A stretch of DNA of 5,390 bases from Acidobacteriota bacterium (GTDB lineage: Bacteria; Acidobacteriota; Terriglobia; Terriglobales; SCQP01), in the NCBI GenBank assembly GCA_021818645.1, contig JAKATS010000290.1:1-5390 (forward strand), written 5' to 3'. A program made the position numbers and the translations under genes. Positions 1 to 5,390 of the stretch are shown here, one piece after another. Numbering within the stretch: position 1 is the stretch's first letter; each line of letters starts with the position of its first letter. The notes under the pieces were generated by a model. It worked only from the letters and a program-made list of their open reading frames with translations, did not search any database and was not told where the DNA came from.

Positions 1-87
1 ATTCTGGACAGGGTAAATGACGGCCACGCCATCCAGACCCTTTTTGAATTGCTGCCGTCGGCATCCGGGCCGGGCCGCCCGCATTGA
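1..87 (+). CDS. 3' tail of an unidentified upstream protein-coding gene (partial)
   Basis: Frame 1 is open from the window edge and ends at TGA 85-87, giving 28 residues that begin ILDRVNDGHAIQTLFELL and finish in a Gly/Pro-rich tail. The other two plus-strand frames hit stops within the first 20 bases, so this is the only plausible plus-strand coding frame. Codon choice matches the genes downstream. The fragment is too short to assign a family and I do not recognise it. It lies 92 bases before the preferred galK start on the same strand, so the two could be co-transcribed. A minus-strand reading of the same bases cannot be fully excluded. Confidence 0.45.
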   Translation: MLDRVNDGHAIQTLFELLPSASGPGRPH

Positions 88-179
88 TTTACCTTCGCCG
101 GCCTAATAGCATACTGCCTGGAAAACGCGTCAGCGGGATGTCTGCGGAACTTATGCGGGAAACCAACGGGATACCAACT

Positions 180-1361
180 ATGAACAATATGAATATCGAC
201 CAGCTTTTTAACCAGCACTTTGCCGATTCGCCGGCGGGCGCCACCACGGAAAAACCGGTGGTGGTCTGCGCGCCGGGACGGGTAAATCTGATCGGCGAAC
301 ATACCGATTACAATGACGGTTTTGTATTTCCCATGGCATTGGATCGGGTCACCACCATCGCCGCCCGCCGTCGGACCGATGCCCGTGTGCGTATTTTCAG
401 CATGATGCAGGATCAAATGGCGGAATTCACCGTGGATTCGGAAGTGGCCAAGGCCGCGCCAAAGTGGTCCCTTTATGCCCGCGGCGCCGCGGAAGCCCTG
501 CGGCAGCGAGGCCTTATTGCCCACGGCATGGATGCCTTGATTCACAGTGATGTTCCCCTGGGCAGCGGGCTGTCTTCAAGCGCCGCCTTTGAAGTCGCCA
601 CCGCCCTGGCCCTGCTTACCGTTAACGGCCGCACGCTGGATGGTGTGGAATTGGCCAAGGCCTGCCAATGGGCCGAACACCATTATGCCGGCATGCCGTG
701 CGGCATCATGGATCAGTTTATTTCCGTCATGGGGCAGGAGGGGCACGCCCTGCTGCTGGATTGCCGCGATCTTTCCCGCCGGCAGGTACCGTTGAGCGAC
801 CCAAATCTGCGGATTCTTGTGGCCAATACCAATGTAAAACATGAACTGGTGCAGGGCGAATACCAGGCCCGGCGCAATCAATGCCGGCGGGCCGTTGAAC
901 ACCTGGCCAAACGCTATCCGCAGGTAAAAGCCCTGCGTGATGTGACTCTGGATATGCTTGAATCCGTCCGGCTGGGCATGGATCCCATGGTGTTTCTGCG
1001 GGCTACCCATGTGATCACGGAAAACAAGCGCACCACCGATTTCGCCGCCGCCCTGGAAAAAAATGACTGGATCACCGCCGGCCGCCTGATGTATGAATCG
1101 CACCGCAGCCTGCGTGATGACTATGGCGTAAGCTGCAGGGAATTGGATGTGCTGGTGGAAATTGCCCGCTCCGTGCCCGGTGTGTACGGCGCCCGCATGA
1201 CCGGCGGCGGTTTCGGCGGATGTATCGTGTCGCTATTGCCGGAAAAAGTGGTGCCGCTGCTGGAAGCCGCCATCGCCAAGGATTATCCCCTGCAGACGAA
1301 CCTTAAGAGTACCTATTTTGTAACCCGGCCCAGCGCCGGAGCCCGGGTAATTTCCCGATAA
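180..1361 (+). CDS. galK: galactokinase (GHMP kinase family)
   Basis: Galactokinase phosphorylates alpha-D-galactose at O1 with ATP, in the cytoplasm, as a step of the Leloir pathway. The 393-residue product has all three GHMP/galactokinase signatures. The galactokinase motif APGRVNLIGEHTDYNDGF spans residues 31-48 and includes the sugar-contacting E40, H41 and D43. The ATP-binding loop PLGSGLSSSAAFE spans 126-138. The C-terminal motif GARMTGGGFGGC spans 337-348. D178 in CGIMDQF is the expected catalytic Asp. Length fits the family (about 380-395). I chose ATG 180 because it leaves about 30 residues before the first motif, as in typical bacterial GalK. The frame stays open upstream to a TTG at 84 that overlaps the preceding stop, but those 32 extra residues look unlike GalK. 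The ribosome site is weak (GGG at 168-170). No galT, galE or galM is visible beside it. Related GHMP sugar kinases are the main alternative. Confidence 0.95.
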   Translation: MNNMNIDQLFNQHFADSPAGATTEKPVVVCAPGRVNLIGEHTDYNDGFVFPMALDRVTTIAARRRTDARVRIFSMMQDQMAEFTVDSEVAKAAPKWSLYARGAAEALRQRGLIAHGMDALIHSDVPLGSGLSSSAAFEVATALALLTVNGRTLDGVELAKACQWAEHHYAGMPCGIMDQFISVMGQEGHALLLDCRDLSRRQVPLSDPNLRILVANTNVKHELVQGEYQARRNQCRRAVEHLAKRYPQVKALRDVTLDMLESVRLGMDPMVFLRATHVITENKRTTDFAAALEKNDWITAGRLMYESHRSLRDDYGVSCRELDVLVEIARSVPGVYGARMTGGGFGGCIVSLLPEKVVPLLEAAIAKDYPLQTNLKSTYFVTRPSAGARVISR

Positions 1362-1419
1362 TTCATGCCGCCGCCCGTTTTTTCCGGCGGGCCGCGGTTT
1401 TACGCTAAAGCAGCCGATT

Positions 1420-2451
1420 ATGAAAGATGTTCTTGCGCGGCTCGCCGCCGGCCAAACCTTAACCGAAGATCAAACTCGCGACGCGATTGAACAAATCATG
1501 TCCGGCAAGGCCCACCCCGCGCAAATAGCCGCGTTTCTGGCTTTGTTGACGGCCCGCCAGCCCACCGTGGATGAACTCGTGGGCGCCGCCCAGGTCATGC
1601 GGAACATGGCCGTTCGCGTCGCCGCACCGGATATGGTCATTGATACCTGCGGCGCCGGCGGGGCCGGTTCACGGCTGTTTAATGTTTCAACCACGGCCGC
1701 CATTGTCGCCGCGGCCTGCGGGGTGCCCGTCGCCAAGCATGGCAACAAAGCCTTTACCAGCCGCAGCGGCTCCTCCGATGTACTGGCCGAACTTGGCGTG
1801 CGTGTGGATGCCCAGCCGCAAACCCAGGCCGCCTGCCTGGCCGGTGCCGGCATCTGCTTTTGCTTTGCGCCGCGGCATCATCCGGCCACGGCCAATGTCT
1901 CCCAGGTGCGCCAGCAGCTTGGCTTTACCACTATTTTTAACCTCATGGGGCCGCTCACCAACCCCGCCGGCGCCCGCAGGCAGCTGGCCGGTGTGCCCCG
2001 TATTCCCCTGGTGGATAAAATGCTGCAGGTTCTTGTGCGGCTCGGTTCGGTGCGCGCCATTGTCGTATGCGGAACCGACCCGGATGAGGGCTTCCTCTGC
2101 GAAATTTCCATCGGCGGGCCCAGCCGCATCGGCATGTACGACGGCGGGGAATTGCGCAGCTTTGATCTGGAACCGAAGGATGTCGGCCTTAAGGCGGTTT
2201 CCATGGAAGCCTGCCGTGTAACATCCGCGGCGGATTCCGCCAAGATTGTGCGCGATGTTTTAAGCGGCAAAAAAGGCCCGCCGCGCGACCTGGTGCTGAT
2301 CAATGCCGGTGCGGCCCTTTGGGTCGGCCAAAAGGCTGATTCCATCCGCGACGGCTTGCGCATCGCCGCCAAAGCCATTGACACCGGCCGCGCCACCCAA
2401 ACCCTGGAAAAGCTTATTTCCGTCAGCAACGGCCATTCGTCGCCGGAATAA
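1420..2451 (+). CDS. trpD: anthranilate phosphoribosyltransferase
   Basis: TrpD transfers the phosphoribosyl group of PRPP to anthranilate, the second committed step of tryptophan synthesis, in the cytoplasm. The 343-residue length fits a stand-alone enzyme with no fused glutamine amidotransferase. An N-terminal helical region (about 1-65) precedes the PRPP site. Next come KHGNKAFTSRSGSSDVLAELG (106-126), the anthranilate-site block CFAPRHHPATANV (148-160) with H154 and R164, and FNLMGPLTNPAGARRQLAGV (173-192). A D222-E223 metal-binding pair (TDPDEGF) follows, then the C-terminal INAGAALWVG (294-303). The glycine-rich PRPP loop is unusual: DTCGAGGAGSRLFNVST (75-91) stands where most relatives have a GTGGDG core, so the loop Thr and Asp are both Ala. 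The rest of the fold signature is intact, so activity is likely. The gene starts 58 bases after galK. No other trp gene is present, so it is not in a classical trp operon here. Nucleoside phosphorylases share the fold, but the FAPxxHPA block favours TrpD. Confidence 0.94.
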   Translation: MKDVLARLAAGQTLTEDQTRDAIEQIMSGKAHPAQIAAFLALLTARQPTVDELVGAAQVMRNMAVRVAAPDMVIDTCGAGGAGSRLFNVSTTAAIVAAACGVPVAKHGNKAFTSRSGSSDVLAELGVRVDAQPQTQAACLAGAGICFCFAPRHHPATANVSQVRQQLGFTTIFNLMGPLTNPAGARRQLAGVPRIPLVDKMLQVLVRLGSVRAIVVCGTDPDEGFLCEISIGGPSRIGMYDGGELRSFDLEPKDVGLKAVSMEACRVTSAADSAKIVRDVLSGKKGPPRDLVLINAGAALWVGQKADSIRDGLRIAAKAIDTGRATQTLEKLISVSNGHSSPE

Positions 2452-2554
2452 ATGTGTAAATGGGTCTGTTGCCTGAAATAAACCCCAACCGCCGCCGAGG
2501 CCTTGAATCATCAAATTCGCCGGGGTGATCCGGAATGCTGGAAATGCTTACAGG
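2452..2554. other. intergenic gap between convergent trpD and dprA-like gene
   Basis: This gap of about 100 bases separates the 3' ends of two converging genes. I see no strong hairpin with a T-run on either strand, so no clear intrinsic terminator for either gene. Short plus-strand reading frames here show no protein-like features. Confidence 0.5.
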
Positions 2555-3028
2555 CTACCCCTGCCTTGCTTCACCCGCACAGTTTGCCCCCGGCTTTAAG
2601 GGCGTGCCATCAGGCGTTATGGCAGATTCAACACGGGCCAATTCATAACCCTCCGCCCCCGCATGGAGTAGATGGGCATTGTTTTCATCCGGAAAGGTAA
2701 ACAGCGGCTGCCTGCGGGTCAGGATGTTTTGCGCGGTTGATTCCGCCTTGCCGCCCGGCGCGGCATACGGCACAAGCACCGCATCAGCCAATGCGGCAAC
2801 CAATTCATTGCGCTGAATCGCCTGCGCCGCCGTACTGCGTTTAACCGTATCGCCAAAAGGCGAAATCGCCAAAAGACGCCCCTCCCTAACTGCCTTGCGG
2901 CCGGCCACGCCCAGCCGCAGGCCCCGCAGCCGTTTGGCCGCACACATAATCACCGGTTGGGACCCGCGCAGCAGAATATCCAGGCATTCGCGTTCCATTG
3001 GGGAATGAAACCCGCCGACCACGGCCAC
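2555..3028 (-). CDS. DprA/SLOG-like Rossmann-fold protein, probably truncated at its N-terminus
   Basis: From GTG 3028 the frame gives 157 residues ending at TAG 2557-2555. Residues 5-12, GGFHSPME, begin a block (GGFHSPMERECLDILLRG) typical of small DprA-like proteins of the SLOG superfamily. It is followed by QPVIMCAAKRL (24-34), GRLLAISPF (50-58), the R73-N74 pair in QRNELVAALADAV, and APGGKAE (90-96), which corresponds to the nucleotide-binding PGG loop of SLOG folds. DprA itself loads RecA onto incoming single-stranded DNA, but small relatives of this type have no firm role. The start is odd: relatives carry roughly 30 or more residues before GGFHSP. The frame remains open to a stop at 3103-3101 and its translation (HPNVIAIHSSRRVNAGV) resembles the expected preceding helix, yet no ATG, GTG or TTG lies there. 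The 5' end therefore looks lost or mutated, and the gene may be a decaying remnant. No good ribosome site precedes the GTG. Confidence 0.62.
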   Translation of the reverse strand: MAVVGGFHSPMERECLDILLRGSQPVIMCAAKRLRGLRLGVAGRKAVREGRLLAISPFGDTVKRSTAAQAIQRNELVAALADAVLVPYAAPGGKAESTAQNILTRRQPLFTFPDENNAHLLHAGAEGYELARVESAITPDGTPLKPGANCAGEARQG

Positions 3029-3170
3029 GCCCGCGTTAACGCGCCGAGATGAATGGATAGCTATGACATTGGGATGAGCCAGCTGGCCGCAGGGGAACCT
3101 TTAATTCAATATGCAAAGGGGGCGGACATAAAACATCCGTCAGGTTCGCCGGGCCCCGCAGAATCCGCTT
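3029..3170. other. non-coding stretch between the dprA-like gene and the tracrRNA terminator
   Basis: No convincing gene lies here. Positions 3029-3100 continue the dprA-like frame on the minus strand without a usual start codon, probably an eroded 5' end of that gene. Positions 3101-3170 hold no recognisable promoter; a short GGGCCC palindrome occurs near 3151. The stretch separates housekeeping-type sequence from the CRISPR-Cas unit and could be the boundary of an acquired island, but I see no direct repeats or tRNA marking an integration site. Confidence 0.4.
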
Positions 3171-3202
3171 AAAAAAATAGCCGCCCCTTTTAGGTGGCGG
3201 CT
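3171..3202 (-). terminator. Rho-independent terminator forming the tracrRNA 3' hairpin
   Basis: On the minus strand AGCCGCC (3202-3196) pairs perfectly with GGCGGCU (3185-3179). The stem can extend inward past one mismatch, with a small loop around UAAA. It is followed by A and then seven consecutive U (3177-3171). The plus strand has no T-run after the hairpin, so termination is directional, for minus-strand transcripts arriving from beyond 3202. The only candidate transcript is the predicted tracrRNA. Confidence 0.85.
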
Positions 3203-3277
3203 GGTCGCTCCGTAGAGCGTGGCCTGCGAACATTTAGTCTTTGTTGCGAAAAGACTCGCAGACCGGGGTAGGTTACA
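3171..3277 (-). ncRNA. tracrRNA: predicted tracrRNA of the type II CRISPR-Cas system
   Basis: The tracrRNA pairs with the repeat part of crRNA, allows RNase III processing and anchors the guide in Cas9. I infer it from layout, structure and position. Reading the minus strand 5' to 3': the transcript would start near 3277, just after a TTGACA promoter. An anti-repeat-like segment follows (about 3266-3231, containing AAAGACUAAAUG at 3242-3231). The nexus-like hairpin CGCUC-UACG-GAGCG covers 3219-3206. Last comes the terminator hairpin AGCCGCC/GGCGGCU (3202-3179) followed by A and seven U. The GACUAAA run before the first hairpin resembles the anti-repeat end of the Campylobacter jejuni tracrRNA, where GGGACUAAAAU precedes the hairpins. 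Predicted length is about 105 nt, usual for type II-C. The gene is divergent from cas9, which starts 86 bases away. The array repeat lies outside the window, so the anti-repeat cannot be confirmed here and the 5' end is approximate. Confidence 0.75.
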
Positions 3278-3280
3278 CTG

Positions 3281-3308
3281 TACATTACGATAGCTTCCGT
3301 ATACATTA
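3281..3308. repeat. pair of TACATTA direct repeats, 21 bases apart
   Basis: TACATTA occurs at 3281-3287 and again at 3302-3308. The start-to-start distance of 21 bases is two helical turns, so both copies face the same side of the DNA. They flank the spacer of the predicted tracrRNA promoter and lie 55-82 bases before the cas9 start, where a dimeric regulator of either gene could bind. With seven AT-rich bases, chance is a real alternative. Confidence 0.3.
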
Positions 3309-3314
3309 TGTCAA
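3284..3314 (-). promoter_or_regulatory. predicted sigma-70-type promoter for the tracrRNA
   Basis: The minus strand carries a perfect -35 hexamer TTGACA at 3314-3309. The best -10 candidate is CGTAAT at 3289-3284 (4 of 6 matches to TATAAT) with a 19-base spacer; TCGTAA with an 18-base spacer is an alternative. The spacer is longer than the optimal 17. Initiation about 7 bases on, near 3277, gives a transcript of usual tracrRNA size ending at the terminator. The promoter points away from cas9. Confidence 0.5.
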
Positions 3315-3350
3315 GTACCGGGAAACTTTTATTCGTCGTCGAATTCAGAA

Positions 3351-3356
3351 AGGGGG
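3351..3356 (+). promoter_or_regulatory. ribosome binding site of cas9
   Basis: The purine run AGGGGG lies 6 bases before ATG 3363, a good Shine-Dalgarno position. It decides the start: in this frame an upstream stop (TAG 3291-3293) is followed by no other ATG, GTG or TTG, and the RuvC-I motif begins at residue 6. I could not recognise a convincing plus-strand promoter for cas9 between 3240 and 3350. Confidence 0.7.
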
Positions 3357-3362
3357 AATGCG

Positions 3363-5390
3363 ATGTCATTCATTCTTGGCTTGGACTTGGGCAGCAACTC
3401 CATCGGCTGGGCGATGGTGGACGAGCAGGCCCGCAAAATATTGTTATCGGGCGTGCGCGTCTTCCCCGAAGGGGTCGATCGGGACAAGCAGGGCGGGGAG
3501 GTGGGTAAAAACGAGAACCGCCGGATCAAGCGCGGGATGCGAAGGCAGATATTGCGGCGGGCTGGGCGGCGAAAGGCCCTGCGGGCAGCGCTTGTGCGCG
3601 CCGGAATGCTGCCGGAAACCGCCCCCGAATCGGAAATTGTCCTCCAGCTTGACCCCTACGAATTGCGCAGCAAGGGCCTCGACCAGCAGCTAAGCATGCC
3701 CGAACTCGGCCGCGTTCTCATCCACCTGAACCAGCGTCGCGGCTTCAAATCCAACCGCAAGGGCGGCAAGGCGAAGGAAGAGAAGGGGATGCTGGCGGAA
3801 ATAGGCCAGCTTGCGGACGAAATTCGGGATTCCCAATCCCGAACTCTCGGCGAATACCTCTTTAGGTTGCGCAAGGAGAGCGGCCAGCCCACCCGCATGC
3901 GGGGGCGCCACACCCGTCGGCAAATGATCCAAGACGAGTTCGAACTCCTATGGAAAAAGCAACGGGAGTTTTACCCGGACCTGCTGACGGATTCTCTGCG
4001 GAACGAAATTTGGGATCGGCTAATCGCCTACCAGCGCCCAATGTATTGGCCGGCGTCGGTAGTGGGGCGGTGCGAGCTTGAGCCCCGCGAAAAGCGGTGT
4101 CGTCGGGAGCACCCGGTGGCACAGCGGTTCCGCATGCTTCAGGAGGTCAATAATCTGCGCGTGTTGGACGCCACCGGTGAGCTCCGCCCACTCGTCCCGC
4201 AGGAACGGGAAAGGCTGATCGCTTTTTTGTCCACGGCCAAGGATCGCACGTTCGACGACATTCGCGAACACCTCGGGCTTATGGAATCGCACGGATTTAA
4301 TCTCGAATTCGGCGAGCGAAAAAAGCTGCTCGGGCTGTCCACGGACTGCCTCTTGGCGGGCAAGAAATTGTTCGGGCCGCGCTGGCGGCAGTTGCCGCCG
4401 ACTGAGAAAAACGGGATCATTGACCTGCTTTTAGAGGACGAAATCACCGAGGAAGGGTTTATCAAGCGGGCCGAACAATTGGGCGCCGGCCCCGACCTGA
4501 CCCGCGTGCTGCTGGACGTGAACCTCGGGCCGGGCTATGCCAGTTACAGCCTCGCGGCGATGTGGAAGCTGATCCCGTTTCTCGAGGCAGGGCTTCCCCT
4601 TTCCGGCAGGCCCGGAGAACCGGACGCCCTGCATTCCGCCGGCTATCTGCGGCCGGATGAGCGGGCTGCCCATAGAACAGATCTCCTGCCCGAACCCCCG
4701 GAAATGACGAATCCCTTGGTGCGTGCCGCACTGTTTCAACTGCGGCAGGTCGTTAACGCCATCGTCCGGGAATTTGGAAAGCCCGCGGCAATTCACGTAG
4801 AGCTGGCTCGCGAAATTAAGGGCACGGCCGAGCAGCGCCGGCAAATGACTCTGCGCATGCGCGAAAATGAAAACAAACGCGATGGGGCGAGGAAGTTCAT
4901 TCGGGAAAACACGGATCGCGAACCGACCCATGATTCCATCCTTCGGTACCTCCTCTGGATGCAGCAGGGGCAAATCTGCATCTACAGCGGGCGGCCGATA
5001 AGCTGCGCCCAGCTTTTCGGAGGCGAGGTCGACATTGACCATATCTTGCCGCATTCACGCAGCCTTGACGATTCACAGCTCAATAAAGTTGTGGTATTCC
5101 GGAGCGAAAACCAGGCCAAGGGCGACCTTACGCCATATGAATGGCTTGCCGCGCAGGACCCCGAAAAATACGAAGCCGTTCTGCAGCGTGCCGCGCGCCT
5201 GCCCTACGAGATCCGCAACGCCAAGCGGCCGAAATTTACCCAAAGGTCGGTCGAATTAACTGAGTTCATCGAGCGTCAATTGAACGACACCAAATATATC
5301 TCCCGAAAGGCGGCGGAATACCTGCGCTGCCTCGGCATTGATGTCGTCTGTACCAAAGGCCTTTGTACATCCGAGCTGCGGTACCAATGG
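3363..5390 (+). CDS. cas9: Cas9 endonuclease, compact type II-C-like (5' part, runs off the window)
   Basis: Cas9 is the RNA-guided DNA nuclease of type II CRISPR immunity; HNH cuts the guide-paired strand and RuvC the other. The 676 residues seen are uninterrupted. RuvC-I is GLDLGSNSIGWAMVD (6-20) with catalytic D8. The arginine-rich bridge helix spans about 50-80 (ENRRIKRGMRRQILRRAGRR). The recognition lobe follows, with HLNQRRGFKSN (121-131) and VGRCELEPREKRC (234-246), close in pattern to the C. jejuni enzyme. RuvC-II is AIHVELARE (476-484) with E480. HNH has VDIDHILPHSRSLDDS (556-571) with general base H560 and metal-ligand candidate N583 in SENQAKGD. LNDTKYISRKAAEYL (640-654) begins the linker back to RuvC. 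The window ends at LRYQW, just before the expected HHAxDA motif of RuvC-III. D8-to-H560 spacing nearly equals that of C. jejuni Cas9 (D8, H559; 984 residues), so a full length near 1000 is likely. The C-terminal PAM-interacting domain is unseen. It is divergent from the predicted tracrRNA. IscB is excluded by the large recognition lobe. Confidence 0.97.
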   Translation, partial: MSFILGLDLGSNSIGWAMVDEQARKILLSGVRVFPEGVDRDKQGGEVGKNENRRIKRGMRRQILRRAGRRKALRAALVRAGMLPETAPESEIVLQLDPYELRSKGLDQQLSMPELGRVLIHLNQRRGFKSNRKGGKAKEEKGMLAEIGQLADEIRDSQSRTLGEYLFRLRKESGQPTRMRGRHTRRQMIQDEFELLWKKQREFYPDLLTDSLRNEIWDRLIAYQRPMYWPASVVGRCELEPREKRCRREHPVAQRFRMLQEVNNLRVLDATGELRPLVPQERERLIAFLSTAKDRTFDDIREHLGLMESHGFNLEFGERKKLLGLSTDCLLAGKKLFGPRWRQLPPTEKNGIIDLLLEDEITEEGFIKRAEQLGAGPDLTRVLLDVNLGPGYASYSLAAMWKLIPFLEAGLPLSGRPGEPDALHSAGYLRPDERAAHRTDLLPEPPEMTNPLVRAALFQLRQVVNAIVREFGKPAAIHVELAREIKGTAEQRRQMTLRMRENENKRDGARKFIRENTDREPTHDSILRYLLWMQQGQICIYSGRPISCAQLFGGEVDIDHILPHSRSLDDSQLNKVVVFRSENQAKGDLTPYEWLAAQDPEKYEAVLQRAARLPYEIRNAKRPKFTQRSVELTEFIERQLNDTKYISRKAAEYLRCLGIDVVCTKGLCTSELRYQW

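Noticed and set aside
576..1103. 175-residue open frame antisense to galK
   Set aside because: Shadow of a strongly supported GC-rich gene; no independent motifs or ribosome site.
1367..1397. GC-rich imperfect hairpin between galK and trpD as a galK terminator
   Set aside because: Competing short pairings of about 5 bp with a T-rich loop rather than a T-rich tail; only four T follow. Too weak to call, and the genes may be co-transcribed.
2503..2700. 65-residue plus-strand open frame
   Set aside because: Rich in Pro, His and Cys with no domain pattern, and antisense to the better supported dprA-like gene.
3036..3233. 65-residue minus-strand frame starting inside the tracrRNA region
   Set aside because: Its start lies within the predicted RNA and it runs straight through the terminator hairpin; no recognisable protein motif. 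Only its last residues overlap the dprA-like 5' remnant, in another frame.
3203..3300. CRISPR array or a single repeat-spacer unit upstream of cas9
   Set aside because: No repeated unit of 30-40 bases. The repeat-like sequence occurs once and is better explained as the tracrRNA anti-repeat.
3273..3310. Plus-strand cas9 promoter (TTACAC with CATTAT or TACATT)
   Set aside because: Spacings and matches are poor for every hexamer pair tried, so I did not annotate one.
4431..5054. 207-residue open frame antisense to cas9
   Set aside because: Mirror of the RuvC-II/HNH coding region; no recognisable domain and an unlikely composition.

Overview
The window reads as bacterial chromosome from a GC-rich organism: codons favour G or C in the third position and GCC, CCG and CGG triplets abound. 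No taxonomic marker is present. The Cas9 resembles compact type II-C enzymes of environmental, often uncultured bacteria, and a PVC-type host such as a planctomycete is only a guess.

Left half (1-2451), housekeeping genes on the plus strand: a 28-residue tail of an unidentified gene, a complete galactokinase gene (galK, 180-1361) and a complete anthranilate phosphoribosyltransferase gene (trpD, 1420-2451). These serve unrelated pathways, the Leloir pathway and tryptophan synthesis. They are adjacent and co-directional but share no obvious function.

Middle (2452-3170): a convergent minus-strand gene for a DprA/SLOG-like Rossmann-fold protein, which looks cut short at its 5' end, followed by a short stretch without a convincing gene.

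Right part (3171-5390), a type II CRISPR-Cas locus: the first 676 residues of a compact Cas9 start at 3363 and run off the window edge. The frame is uninterrupted and contains RuvC-I, bridge helix, recognition lobe, RuvC-II and HNH; the window stops just before RuvC-III. Immediately upstream, on the opposite strand, is a compact transcription unit that I read as the tracrRNA gene: a perfect TTGACA -35 box, an anti-repeat-like segment, a nexus-like hairpin, then a GC-rich hairpin followed by seven U residues. The tracrRNA and cas9 are thus divergent from one short control region. No CRISPR array, cas1 or cas2 lies in the window; they would be expected past its right edge.

The most valuable observation is the unannotated tracrRNA paired with an apparently intact compact Cas9. 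Together they define most of the guide scaffold of this system.
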